Shown: one piece after another, positions 8,128 to 16,075 of the stretch | Position numbering within the stretch: position 1 is the first letter of the stretch | How the letters are laid out: every line of letters begins with the position of its first letter | Assembly: GCA_025997935.1 (NCBI GenBank) | Contig: BNVG01000020.1 | Coordinates: 1-22,497, forward strand | Source of the DNA: Synergistales bacterium | Lineage (GTDB): Bacteria; Synergistota; Synergistia; Synergistales; Aminobacteriaceae | DNA length: 22,497 nucleotides | Reading direction: 5' to 3' | Made by a program: the position numbers and the translations under genes | Notes under the pieces: generated by a model | The model's input: the letters and a program-made list of their open reading frames with translations, nothing else | What the model was told of the DNA's origin: nothing | Databases searched by the model: none

Positions 8128-8838
8128 CTATATCTCTACGCCGATGTTGTTTGCGTCCAAGCGATACATGGCGATGTCCGCGCCGCAAAAGCGTTTTACG
8201 AGCCGCTCGGCCTCGCGCGCAGCCGCCTCTCCCTCCGAAGGGCTTTTTGGGGGCAGGGCGTCTATATTGATGGCCACGCGCGTGGTCGAGGCGTCTATCT
8301 TGCTCGCGTCGCCGTTCTTCCAGCACCAGGCGCGGCAGAAGACCTCGTCGTTGCCCGTGTCGAGCAAAACGATTTCACCGCTTGCCGGGTGTTCTCTTTG
8401 GTCGGGCGAGCCGAGAGGAGTGTAGTTTTCGTGCCCTTTGGCAATAGTCAGAGAAACATCCCCCTTCACCTTGTCCAAGTCGTCGCCGCCCGCGGGGAGG
8501 ATGTGATCCATACTTATGACGTTGAATATCGCGACAAGGCTGTTCACGTAGGGAAGCTCTTTGCCTCCGCGCGCGCGCTTGATGAGGTTGGCTATGGACG
8601 GCGGGCATTTGTTGGGGTTGACGCCAAAAGACGCAAACGCCTCGCGCCAGGACGCGATAAGCGGATGGGCTTTGAGGTCTTCAAACGCGGCGTCAGACGT
8701 GACGCGCGCCTGCGCCTCCGCCAAAAGCGCGGCGAGCTCGGGGGATTCTTTTGTGTTGTCCGCGCCCTTTACGACAAGCACATGACGAACATAACCGGGG
8801 AATGACTCGAAAATCTCGGGTGCTATTTTTATTTTCAT
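8128..8838 (-). CDS. B3/4 domain protein (PheRS-beta-like, 236 aa)
   Basis: This is a free-standing B3/4 domain, the fold that in the phenylalanyl-tRNA synthetase beta chain carries the editing site. Stand-alone members (COG3382) are presumed to bind or deacylate tRNA or amino acids, but their role is not firmly known. Family features seen are the HPLIASWREAFASFGVNPNKCPPSIANLIKRA segment (about 58-89), GKELPYVNSLVAIFNVISMDHILPAGGDDLDKV and GEIVLLDTGNDEVFCRAWCWKNG. The protein is soluble, with no signal peptide. The ATG at 8838 is preceded by GGAGG on the minus strand near 8850-8854. It is the first gene of the leftward unit, and its promoter region holds a perfect inverted repeat that looks like a repressor site. 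Confidence 0.85.
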   Translation of the reverse strand: MKIKIAPEIFESFPGYVRHVLVVKGADNTKESPELAALLAEAQARVTSDAAFEDLKAHPLIASWREAFASFGVNPNKCPPSIANLIKRARGGKELPYVNSLVAIFNVISMDHILPAGGDDLDKVKGDVSLTIAKGHENYTPLGSPDQREHPASGEIVLLDTGNDEVFCRAWCWKNGDASKIDASTTRVAINIDALPPKSPSEGEAAAREAERLVKRFCGADIAMYRLDANNIGVEI

Positions 8839-8861
8839 ATAATGTGACGCCTCCGGCGTGA

Positions 8862-8882
8862 ATACAGTATAGATTACTGTAT
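8862..8882. promoter_or_regulatory. Perfect inverted repeat, probable repressor operator
   Basis: ATACAGTA (8862-8869) and TACTGTAT (8875-8882) are exact reverse complements around a 5-base spacer. The site covers the expected transcription start of the B3/4-carA-hldE unit, a standard place for a repressor. The half-site orientation (CAG then CTG) is opposite to an E. coli-type LexA box, so I do not call it SOS-linked. The cognate regulator is unknown. Confidence 0.6.
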
Positions 8883-8883
8883 A

Positions 8884-8912
8884 AGTATCTCACCGGCTCG
8901 GCGTCACGTCAA
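8884..8912 (-). promoter_or_regulatory. Promoter of the B3/4-carA-hldE unit
   Basis: On the minus strand, TTGACG (8907-8912) and GATACT (8884-8889) are separated by 17 bases. Transcription would begin near 8877, inside the inverted repeat at 8862-8882. The -35 matches five of six consensus bases and the -10 four of six. Confidence 0.55.
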
Positions 8913-8962
8913 ATTTGAAAAGCGCGTTGATATGCAAAAACCGAGAGTCGGCGCGCGACTCA

Positions 8963-8991
8963 TTGACAATCCTCAAATTATAAAATATACT
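8963..8991 (+). promoter_or_regulatory. Consensus promoter of the rbs-type operon
   Basis: TTGACA (8963-8968) and TATACT (8986-8991) are spaced by 17 bases, close to the ideal sigma70 form. Transcription would begin near 8998, leaving a leader of about 170 bases before rbsB. The leader contains a short hairpin TTCCG/CGGAA (9080-9102) and a possible 9-codon frame (GTG 9059 to TAG 9088) behind a purine-rich run. I recognise no known riboswitch in it. Confidence 0.8.
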
Positions 8992-9171
8992 AAAAAAACT
9001 TTACGAGATACTTTCATAGCTACGACAACCCAGCGTTCAGACAGACGAGAAGGGGGCGGTGTATGCTGACGTGAGATTATTCCGATAGGCTTATGAGCGG
9101 AAAGTTGTTAGTCAGTGGCCGGTTCTTTGTGTGGTCTGTTGTTTTTTATTAAACTGGGGAGGGTATTTTTG

Positions 9172-10110
9172 ATGAAAAAAATCATGTCCGTAGCTCTTTT
9201 GGTAGCGCTTGTACTGTGTTTGGGCGGAGCGGCTTTTGCCGCCGATAAGAAGCCTGTCATTGGGTTGGTTATGAAATCGCTCGCCAATGAGTTCTTCAAA
9301 TCTATGGAAGAGGGCGCGCGCAAGTACGAGGCCGCCGAGGGCACGTTCACGCTCATTCCTGTCGGCATGAACTCCGAGACCGACATCGACACGCAGATAA
9401 ACGCGATGGAGAACTTCATTTCACAGAAGGTCGATACGATAATCTTGGCGCCGGCAGACTCCGTGGGGCTGGTTCCGTCGGTGAAAAAGGCCGTGGACGC
9501 CGGTATTCTTGTCATAAACTTCGACGTCACGTTGGACAAGCAGGCCCTCAAGGACAACAACCTGCCTGAAGATTTCCTTTTTGTCGGCCCCGACAACGAA
9601 GAGGGCTCCTACCTCGTCGGCAACTTCCTCGGCGAGAAAATAGGCAAGGGCGCGAAGGTCATCATTATCGAGGGCAACCCCGGCGCGGATAACGCGAAAC
9701 AGCGCAAGGCCGGTTTCATGAAGAGCGTTGCGGACTACGGATTCCAGCTTCTCGACTCTACGACGGCTCACTGGGAAACAGAAGAGGCCAACACGCTCAT
9801 GACGAACCTCCTGACCCGTTTCCCGGACGTACAGGGCGTAATGTGCGCCAATGACTCTATGGCCCTCGGCGCGGTTCGCGCTATCGAAGCGGCCGGCAAG
9901 GGCGGAAAGATTCAGGTTGTGGGATTCGACAACATCGGAGCTTGCCAGGAACTGATAAAAGAGGGCAAGATGCTCGCCACAGTTGACCAGTTCGGCCCCG
10001 AGATGGTGGCCAACGCCATCAAAGTCGCTTTCCGTATTAAGGGCGGCGAGAAAATCTCCGGCTGGGCAAAGTCTCCTGTAGAAGTCGTATCCGCGGCAAA
10101 CCTTAAATAG
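9172..10110 (+). CDS. rbsB: Ribose-type sugar ABC transporter, periplasmic binding protein
   Basis: This is a periplasmic binding protein of the Peripla_BP_4 / RbsB group, which captures a sugar and delivers it to the RbsC permease. Residues 1-23 are a signal peptide (MKK, a hydrophobic run, cleavage AFA before ADKK). Mature-protein features include VIGLVMKSLANEFFKSMEEGARK, TQINAMENFISQKVDTIILAPAD, KAVDAGILVINFDV, IEGNPGADNAKQRKAGF and MCANDSMALGAVRAI, followed by VVGFDN. A GTG at 9115 is in frame, but ATG 9172 is chosen because GGGGAGGG (9156-9163) precedes it and the signal peptide then starts properly. The length of 312 is normal. The sugar (ribose, another pentose, allose or a sugar alcohol) cannot be read from sequence alone. 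Confidence 0.93.
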   Translation: MKKIMSVALLVALVLCLGGAAFAADKKPVIGLVMKSLANEFFKSMEEGARKYEAAEGTFTLIPVGMNSETDIDTQINAMENFISQKVDTIILAPADSVGLVPSVKKAVDAGILVINFDVTLDKQALKDNNLPEDFLFVGPDNEEGSYLVGNFLGEKIGKGAKVIIIEGNPGADNAKQRKAGFMKSVADYGFQLLDSTTAHWETEEANTLMTNLLTRFPDVQGVMCANDSMALGAVRAIEAAGKGGKIQVVGFDNIGACQELIKEGKMLATVDQFGPEMVANAIKVAFRIKGGEKISGWAKSPVEVVSAANLK

Positions 10111-10118
10111 ATAAATTT

Positions 10119-10154
10119 ACGCAGGGGTTGAGAACTTTCAGCCCCTGCGTTTTA
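10119..10154 (+). terminator. Strong hairpin and T-run between rbsB and rbsA
   Basis: A 13-pair stem (10119-10131 with 10138-10150, one G-U pair) has a 6-base loop and is followed by TTTTATT. The core is CGCAGGGG/CCCCTGCG. It starts 8 bases after the rbsB stop and ends just before the rbsA ATG at 10160. It probably terminates most transcripts after rbsB and stabilises the rbsB message, so the binding protein is made in excess of the transporter. Confidence 0.85.
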
Positions 10155-10159
10155 TTATT

Positions 10160-11653
10160 ATGAATACAGACATTCTTGCGATACAAAACGTGTCGAAATA
10201 TTTTCCGGGCGTCCGCGCCCTCTCGGATGTTACGTTTTCCGTCCGAAAGGGCGAGGTTCATGTTTTGGTGGGAGAGAACGGCGCGGGAAAATCGACGCTT
10301 ATAAAAATAATCTGCGGAATATATAAAGCCGATGAAGGTCACGTCATCTACGACAGCGCGCGGTACGCTCCGAAAACACCTAAAGAAGCTATGGACGCGG
10401 GCGTTCGCGTCGTCTATCAGGAGTTTAATCTGCTCACATATCTCTCGGTCGCCGAAAATATATTCTTCGACCGCCTTCCCAGAAAAGGAATTATCGTAGA
10501 CAGAAAAAAACTTTACGCGGATACGCTTGAGGTATTGAAGAGGGTCGGACTTGACGTTGACCCGTGGTCGCCCGTGGAATTGCTCGGCGTGGCGCAGATG
10601 CAGCTGCTCGAAATAGCGAAAGCAATATCATCAAAATGCAAACTTTTGATACTTGACGAACCTACCGCCACCCTCTCGCCAAACGAGATTTCGCGTCTTT
10701 TCGACATTATCAGGACGGAGAAAACAAGCGGGCTGACGGTGATATACATCTCTCACCACCTAAACGAGATATACGACATAGGAGACAGGGTCACGGTTCT
10801 TCGCAACGGCGAATTTGTGGGCACCAAAGACGTGGAAGAAATTGATATTCCAGAGATAATTTCGATGATGGTCGGGCGTCAAATGGACTCGGAATATCCC
10901 TTCATGGATAGCCCTGTCCCCACGGAAACGCCCATGCTGGAGGTTCGAAACTTGCGCTTCGCCAAGGGAAAACAGGACGTGTCGTTTACCCTGCGGCGCG
11001 GCGAGATTCTGGGCGTAGCGGGGCTTGTCGGCTCGGGGCGTACCGAGACGGTGCGGGCCATATTCGGGGCGGACAAAAAGGACGGCGGCTCCATTCTATT
11101 GGAGGGAAAAGAGCTCGAGATAAAATCCCCAAAAGACGCGGTGCGGCAGGGAATTTGCCTTTTGACGGAGGACAGAAAATCTCAGGGCCTCATACTTGAG
11201 ATGCCCTTGGACGCGAATATTTCCTTGGCGGCTATCGACAAGTTTGCACACGGCGGTCTTGTAGATAAGCGTTCTGAGCGCGGCGAAGCCGAGCGGCTGT
11301 CCGGCGAGCTGAACATAAAGACCCCGAGCGTGGCGCAGCTGGCGCGAAACCTGTCGGGAGGCAACCAGCAGAAGGTCGTCCTCGCGAAGTGGATTTTGCG
11401 GGACGCGCGCGTCCTTATCTTCGACGAACCCACAAGGGGAATCGATGTCGGCGCGAAATACGAAATTTATCTCTTGTTGTGGCGTCTCCTGTCCGAGGGT
11501 AAGGGAATACTGATAGTCTCGTCCGACCTTAACGAATTGATGGGAATTTGCCACAGAATAGTGGTCTTTTCGGGCGGCGGGGTGTCGGGAGAGGTTTTGC
11601 GGCCCGATTTCGGACAGGAGCGCATCCTGAAATACGCCTATCGCGTTTCGTAG
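10160..11653 (+). CDS. rbsA: Ribose-type sugar ABC transporter, tandem ATP-binding subunit
   Basis: This cytoplasmic ATPase of the CUT2 sugar importers carries two ABC domains in one 497-residue chain. Domain 1 has Walker A GENGAGKST (38-46), a degenerate signature LLGVAQMQLLEIAKA (141-155), and Walker B LLILDEPTATLS (162-173). Domain 2 has a degenerate Walker A GLVGSGRTE (288-296), signature LSGGNQQKVVLAK (398-410) and VLIFDEPTRGID (418-429). The degenerate second P-loop is normal for RbsA/MglA/XylG. The ATG at 10160 aligns with family N-termini, but it directly follows the terminator T-run and has no Shine-Dalgarno sequence, so initiation may be weak. The rbsC gene follows 23 bases downstream. 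Confidence 0.95.
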   Translation: MNTDILAIQNVSKYFPGVRALSDVTFSVRKGEVHVLVGENGAGKSTLIKIICGIYKADEGHVIYDSARYAPKTPKEAMDAGVRVVYQEFNLLTYLSVAENIFFDRLPRKGIIVDRKKLYADTLEVLKRVGLDVDPWSPVELLGVAQMQLLEIAKAISSKCKLLILDEPTATLSPNEISRLFDIIRTEKTSGLTVIYISHHLNEIYDIGDRVTVLRNGEFVGTKDVEEIDIPEIISMMVGRQMDSEYPFMDSPVPTETPMLEVRNLRFAKGKQDVSFTLRRGEILGVAGLVGSGRTETVRAIFGADKKDGGSILLEGKELEIKSPKDAVRQGICLLTEDRKSQGLILEMPLDANISLAAIDKFAHGGLVDKRSERGEAERLSGELNIKTPSVAQLARNLSGGNQQKVVLAKWILRDARVLIFDEPTRGIDVGAKYEIYLLLWRLLSEGKGILIVSSDLNELMGICHRIVVFSGGGVSGEVLRPDFGQERILKYAYRVS

Positions 11654-11676
11654 CGGGGGAAGGAAATAATATACTA

Positions 11677-12651
11677 ATGAACACTAAAAAAATAGCTTAT
11701 TTTTTGTTGAACGAAGCCGGGATAGGCATAATTCTGATTCTTCTTTGCTTTCTGTTTTCGTATTTCGTCCCTGCGTTCGCCTCGATGAACAATATCTCGA
11801 ATATCTTTACGCAGATAAGTATCAACACGGTGATAGCCGTGGGTATGACGTTCGTTATTCTGCTCGGCGGCATCGACCTCTCGGTCGGCTCTGTCTTGGC
11901 GCTCTGTACGATTTTAGCCGGGCTTACGATAACAAACAAAAGTTTACCGGTCTCCCTCGCCATTTTTTTGGCCGTGTTGATTTCGATAGCGGCCGGCATC
12001 GCTTGCGGCCTTTTCGACGGCTACGTATGCGAACGCTGGAACATCCACTCGTTTGTGGTGACTCTCGGAATGCTGAACATGGCCCGTGGCGCGGCGCTTC
12101 AGGTCAGCAACTCGCGCACGATATTTTCGTTTCCGAAGTCGTTCAATGTCGTCGGGACATACTCGATTTTCGGGTCGCTGCCGGTAATTTTTATAATGGC
12201 CGTCGCGCTGGTTTTAATAGGACATTTTATTTTGAAAAAAACGGTTTTCGGTCGAATGATTTACGCTATAGGCAACAACGAGGAGGCCGTGCGGCTCTCT
12301 GGGCACAACACGAAGCGTTACAAGATAGCGGCCTTCGCCATATGCGGAGCCTGCGTCGGCGTGGCCGCCATTCTGTATATGCTCCGCCTGAATATCGCAA
12401 GCCCCATACTCGGCAACGGGTTTGAACTGTCCGCTATAGCGGCCGTCGTCATCGGCGGCACGAGCATGAACGGCGGCAAGGGCAGCATGATAGGAACGCT
12501 GATAGGGGCGGCCATAATCGGCGTCTTGAACAACGGCCTGTTGCTTCTCGGCATGAGCGATTTCGCGCGCCAGATAGTCACGGGAGCGATTATCGTCATT
12601 GCGGTGATTCTCGACACTTACAGGGCAAAACTCTCGCGCGCTTTGTCGTGA
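11677..12651 (+). CDS. rbsC: Ribose-type sugar ABC transporter, permease
   Basis: This is the inner-membrane permease of the BPD_transp_2 family that forms the translocation channel with the RbsA ATPase. The 324 residues contain many hydrophobic segments, beginning at about 14-35, and the family motifs VGMTFVILLGGIDLSVGSVLAL (about 50-71), FVVTLGMLNMARGAAL, GNNEEAVRLSGHNTKRYKIAAF (the cytoplasmic EAA-like loop) and VVIGGTSMNGGKGSMIGTLIGA. A longer reading from 11548 overlaps rbsA by about 100 bases and is unlikely. The ATG at 11677 lies about 12 bases after the purine run GGGGGAAGGA (11655-11664) and gives the expected MNTKKIAYFLLNE start. Confidence 0.94.
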   Translation: MNTKKIAYFLLNEAGIGIILILLCFLFSYFVPAFASMNNISNIFTQISINTVIAVGMTFVILLGGIDLSVGSVLALCTILAGLTITNKSLPVSLAIFLAVLISIAAGIACGLFDGYVCERWNIHSFVVTLGMLNMARGAALQVSNSRTIFSFPKSFNVVGTYSIFGSLPVIFIMAVALVLIGHFILKKTVFGRMIYAIGNNEEAVRLSGHNTKRYKIAAFAICGACVGVAAILYMLRLNIASPILGNGFELSAIAAVVIGGTSMNGGKGSMIGTLIGAAIIGVLNNGLLLLGMSDFARQIVTGAIIVIAVILDTYRAKLSRALS

Positions 12652-12669
12652 CGGGGACGAGTGAGGAAG

Positions 12670-13572
12670 ATGAATAAAATATTAAACATAGGCTCCATCA
12701 ATATAGATTATGTGTATGACGTGCGGCATTTCGTCCGCCCCGGAGAGACCATTTCGGCTAATTCTTTGAATGTTTTTCCCGGAGGCAAGGGGCTGAACCA
12801 GTCCATAGCCTTTGCCCGCGCGGGAGCTTCGATATATCACGCCGGAAGGGTGGGCGCGGACGGACGCGGGATGATCGAGGTCATGAGAGATAGCGGGGTG
12901 AACACCGACTTAATCGACTCGTCGGGCAAGGCCACGGGTCACGCGATAATCCAGGTGAACGACTCGGGTGAAAACTGTATTATCCTCTTTCCCGGAGCGA
13001 ATCGCGAGTTCGACGGGGATTTTATTGACAGCGCGTTAGCCGATTTCGGCGCGGGCGATTTTCTTGTGCTGCAAAACGAGATAAACAACATTTCCTACTG
13101 CATTGAGGCCGCCCACAAGAGGGGGTTGCGCGTCGCGTTCAACCTCGCGCCTTTTGGAAGCGAGATAAAAAATTACCCGTTGGAACTCGTGGACTTTTTT
13201 CTGTTCAACGAAATAGAAGGGCGCGAGCTTTCGGGGGTTTACGAAAGCGACGATATTCTGAACAAAATGGCGTCGCTCTTTCCGAACGCCTCGTTTGTGC
13301 TGACGCTGGGCAAGGACGGGGTCAGGTATAAAGACGCGCATAGGACGCTCTCCCACGGGATATACGACGTCCCTGTGGTCGACACGACGGCCGCCGGAGA
13401 CACCTTCACCGGATTTTTCATCAGCGCGCTGGTCGAGGGGGAACCGACCGCCGAGGCTCTCAGAATAGCGTCCATAGCGAGCGCCATAGCGGTCTCGCGA
13501 AAGGGCGCCTCGTCTTCTGTCCCCAAGCTCTCCGAGGTGCGGCGCGCGAATCTGCGCTATATGGCTCCTTGA
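12670..13572 (+). CDS. rbsK: Ribokinase-like PfkB family sugar kinase
   Basis: This cytoplasmic kinase phosphorylates the imported sugar, as ribokinase converts ribose to ribose 5-phosphate. PfkB features are the N-terminal ILNIGSINIDYVYDV strand, VFPGGKGLNQSIAFARAGA (signature 1), GRVGADGRG and the C-terminal VDTTAAGDTFTGFF signature with catalytic Asp in AAGD. The length of about 300 is typical. A GTG at 12661 is also in frame (three more residues, MRK); ATG 12670 gives the canonical MNKILNIGS start, and either is possible. It is the last gene of the operon, 18 bases after rbsC. No rbsD or LacI-type regulator is adjacent. Ribose itself as substrate is an inference from the operon. Confidence 0.88.
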   Translation: MNKILNIGSINIDYVYDVRHFVRPGETISANSLNVFPGGKGLNQSIAFARAGASIYHAGRVGADGRGMIEVMRDSGVNTDLIDSSGKATGHAIIQVNDSGENCIILFPGANREFDGDFIDSALADFGAGDFLVLQNEINNISYCIEAAHKRGLRVAFNLAPFGSEIKNYPLELVDFFLFNEIEGRELSGVYESDDILNKMASLFPNASFVLTLGKDGVRYKDAHRTLSHGIYDVPVVDTTAAGDTFTGFFISALVEGEPTAEALRIASIASAIAVSRKGASSSVPKLSEVRRANLRYMAP

Positions 13573-13616
13573 AATAACGCGTTAAATCCGGCGAAGGCGT
13601 GTGGTAATTCGTAGTA

Positions 13617-14708
13617 TCAACTGAAATACCATATAGCCCCGATAACAGCGGCGACAATGGCGATGGCTATCCCCACGCGAACCGCCGATATCGGCGTCTG
13701 TCCTCCGACTTTGCCTGTCTGGCCGTTTACGACAAACTGGTACGTCTTGTCGTTGTACTTGAAAGCCGAGACCCATACGGGTAGCAGCAGATACTTGTAC
13801 TTGACGTTCTGGTATGTGGTGCTGACGCTTCGCACATTAGAAGTGTCGGCGTGGTTGTCCTGCACTATCTTGCGCTGAATGCTTCCCCTCAGACGGTCGG
13901 CTATGAACACCTTGGCCCTTTCCCATCCGTCTTTGAGGCCGACGGAGTATCTCTCCGCCACGAAGCCCGCGACGTATTCAGGTTTATAGACGACGTTGTC
14001 GGCGGTGTCAAACGGCTCGGCGAGCGACCATATAGACGTGTCCTTCCTCTTGGGGTCGATGCCGCTTACCAACTGATCATCTATGAACTCCGCGTGGGAT
14101 CCTTTGGTGGAATGCCACTCCGTGTAAGTCTCTTTTTTGTTATCTTTGGTCGTTCTCGTTCGATAGTGACCGTATTCGCCTTCATAACGCGACTTCGTGT
14201 CGGCGTCGAACGTCCAGTAGGGCAGGTATATCCCGGTGAACGACTTGGGCTGCGCGCGTTCCTTCGCCGCGCTTGGGCAGAACCATTTGCCCGCTATCCA
14301 TTTCTTAAAATTATCGCCCGCCTGTTTTGAATCCACCTTGAAAACGCACACTCCGCCGGGAGCGAGCGTCTTTTCTCCCCTTGCCTCCATCACCTGGTTT
14401 GAGCCGCAGTAGGGACATACGTTTGAAATAGCGAGAGCGTCATAGACCGATTCGGCCCCGCAGGATTTGCAGATGACGGATTTTTTCTCCGTCCCCCAGT
14501 CGCAGTTGCCCTTTTCCTCAGCCGAGTTGAAATCAGCCTCCTCAGCCGACGCGGAGGCGCTTATCTCCTGAGTGTGTCCGCAATACGGACATTTAAGTCC
14601 GCCGGTCTTGGGGTCGAAGTCAAGGACTCCGCCGCAGGCTGAACATTTTTTGTCGGTCTCCTCTATGGTCTTGACTCTTACGTCTTCATAACCGCCAAAC
14701 TCGTCCAA
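13617..14708 (-). CDS. TFIIB-type zinc-ribbon protein with C-terminal membrane anchor (YdjG-like, 363 aa)
   Basis: Two zinc ribbons lie at the N-terminus: Cys22/25 with Cys40/43, and Cys80/83 with Cys98/101. A middle domain contains FTGIYLPYWTFDADTKSRYEGEYG (157-180) and a beta-rich stretch ending in YLLLPVWVSAFKYNDKTYQFVVNGQTGKVGG (306-336). A single membrane helix (343-361) ends the protein. This layout matches proteins annotated as TFIIB-type zinc ribbon or PriA-like in many bacteria. In Bacillus subtilis the YdjG member works with YdjI and PspA in membrane-stress response; I infer, not show, the same here. The start is TTG at 14708, with GAGGTG at 14716-14721 overlapping the upstream gene's stop, so the two genes are tightly coupled. 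Confidence 0.8.
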   Translation of the reverse strand: MDEFGGYEDVRVKTIEETDKKCSACGGVLDFDPKTGGLKCPYCGHTQEISASASAEEADFNSAEEKGNCDWGTEKKSVICKSCGAESVYDALAISNVCPYCGSNQVMEARGEKTLAPGGVCVFKVDSKQAGDNFKKWIAGKWFCPSAAKERAQPKSFTGIYLPYWTFDADTKSRYEGEYGHYRTRTTKDNKKETYTEWHSTKGSHAEFIDDQLVSGIDPKRKDTSIWSLAEPFDTADNVVYKPEYVAGFVAERYSVGLKDGWERAKVFIADRLRGSIQRKIVQDNHADTSNVRSVSTTYQNVKYKYLLLPVWVSAFKYNDKTYQFVVNGQTGKVGGQTPISAVRVGIAIAIVAAVIGAIWYFS

Positions 14709-14718
14709 TTTTCACACC

Positions 14719-16047
14719 TCACTTAGCGTCATTCTCGTCAAAGACATCCCCACACTCAGGGCAGAACTTGGGCGGATTTCTAGGATCGCTCGGTTCCCAT
14801 CCGCACTTGTCACACTTATAAAGCGGCGCTCCGGCGGGTTTGGGCTTGCCGCACTCGGCGCAGAATTTGCCCTGATTTACAGCGCCGCAAGCGCATGTCC
14901 AGCCCTCGGTCGGCGTCGGCAGTGGTTTACCGCACTCAGCGCAGAATTTGCCGGTGTTGCCAGCGTGACCGCAAGAACAAGTCCAGCCGATGTTGGCGGC
15001 CTGTCCGGGGACGGACTGCTGTTGCTGTTGCTGTTGAGCGGCTCCCGCGGCGTAAAGGTTTTGAATGTTGCCGGAGGCGGCGTTTTGAGCCATTCCCATA
15101 CCCATGAACCCCATAACCGGCCCCGCGCCCTCGTTCTTTGCCGCGCTCTGCATCGCGCTCGCCTGAGCGCCTACAAGATGAGCTGCGGCCATCGTGGGGT
15201 CGCGGAACGCCGCGTTGCGCTGGAGCTCCTTTATCATCTGCTCGTCCTCTTCGGAGGCTTTGATGGAGGACACGCCAAAGGAGACTATGGATATGCCGCG
15301 CAGTTTAGTCCATTTCGCGGACAAGACCTCGTTGAGCGCGTCGGCGAGTTCGACCGTATGGCCCGGTATCGCGCTGTAGCGTATGCCCATCTCGGACATG
15401 CGCGCGAAAGCGGGCTGAAGCGCCGTCAGAAGCTCCGTTTTGAGCTGGCTGTCAAGCGTGTCTCTTGTATACGCTTCGGAGACATTGCCGCAGACGTTTG
15501 TGTAAAACAATATCGGGTCTGTTATACGGATGGAGTATTCGCCGAAGCACTTTATGGATATGTCCACGTCAAGCCCGACCCTCGTGTCGACAACTCTGAA
15601 GGGCACAGGGTTAGGCGTGCCGTACTTGTTGCCGATAAGCTCTTTCGTGTTGAAGTAGTAAACTCTCTGGTCCTTGCCCGGTTCGCCTCCCATAGTGAAG
15701 CGCTTGCCGATGCTGGAGAACGTCTCCTTTAAGCCCTTGCCAAAGCCGCCGTAAAACATTGAGGGCTCCGTGCTGTGATCATAAACGAACTCGCCCGCCT
15801 CGGCGCACAGGTCTACCACCTTGCCCTGATCGACTATGATCATGCACTGGCCTTCGTTCACCGCTATGATAGAACCGTTGGATATGATATTGTCGGTTCC
15901 CTTCTTGTTGGAGCTTCTGCCGCCGACACGCTTATCGGCTTTTACCGCCATAACGTTCTGGTCTATCGACTCGCAATAAAAATATTCGCGCCACGCGTCT
16001 CCAAGCGCGCCGCCGAGAGCTCCGAAACCAGCTTTCAAAAGACCCAT
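14719..16047 (-). CDS. SPFH-domain protein with three C-terminal zinc ribbons (YdjI-like, 442 aa)
   Basis: The N-terminal 280 residues resemble the SPFH / virion-core-like family (YdjI): a short amphipathic start, DNIISNGSIIAVNEGQCMIIVDQGKVVD (52-79), PSMFYGGFGKGLKETF and a long SPFH fold with YSIRITDPILFYTNV and TALQPAFARMSEMGIRYSAIPGH. A low-complexity linker follows with MGFMGMGM and seven glutamines (338-344). Three ribbons end the protein: C357/C359-C369/C372, C385/C387-C396/C399 and C412/C415-C429/C432. The first two are near-duplicates (WTC-CG...GKFCAECGKP). Such proteins probably oligomerise on the membrane. The ATG at 16047 has AAAGGAGG upstream on the minus strand (around 16056-16063). 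It heads a two-gene unit. Confidence 0.85.
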   Translation of the reverse strand: MGLLKAGFGALGGALGDAWREYFYCESIDQNVMAVKADKRVGGRSSNKKGTDNIISNGSIIAVNEGQCMIIVDQGKVVDLCAEAGEFVYDHSTEPSMFYGGFGKGLKETFSSIGKRFTMGGEPGKDQRVYYFNTKELIGNKYGTPNPVPFRVVDTRVGLDVDISIKCFGEYSIRITDPILFYTNVCGNVSEAYTRDTLDSQLKTELLTALQPAFARMSEMGIRYSAIPGHTVELADALNEVLSAKWTKLRGISIVSFGVSSIKASEEDEQMIKELQRNAAFRDPTMAAAHLVGAQASAMQSAAKNEGAGPVMGFMGMGMAQNAASGNIQNLYAAGAAQQQQQQQSVPGQAANIGWTCSCGHAGNTGKFCAECGKPLPTPTEGWTCACGAVNQGKFCAECGKPKPAGAPLYKCDKCGWEPSDPRNPPKFCPECGDVFDENDAK

Positions 16048-16075
16048 ATAAAAATGCCTCCTTTATGATGTGCTT

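Noticed and set aside
8862..8882. LexA/SOS box
   Set aside because: The half sites are CAG...CTG, the reverse of the CTG...CAG order of the E. coli LexA site, and the spacing differs.
9115..9171. Upstream GTG start for rbsB
   Set aside because: It would put 19 residues before a standard signal peptide; ATG 9172 has GGGGAGGG in the right place.
11745..12425. 226-codon plus-strand open frame overlapping rbsC
   Set aside because: The rbsC frame carries the permease motifs; this one is arginine-rich with no hydrophobic segments and no ribosome site.
14965..15732. 255-codon plus-strand open frame
   Set aside because: It lies wholly inside the SPFH gene on the other strand; arginine/leucine-rich shadow composition with no ribosome site.
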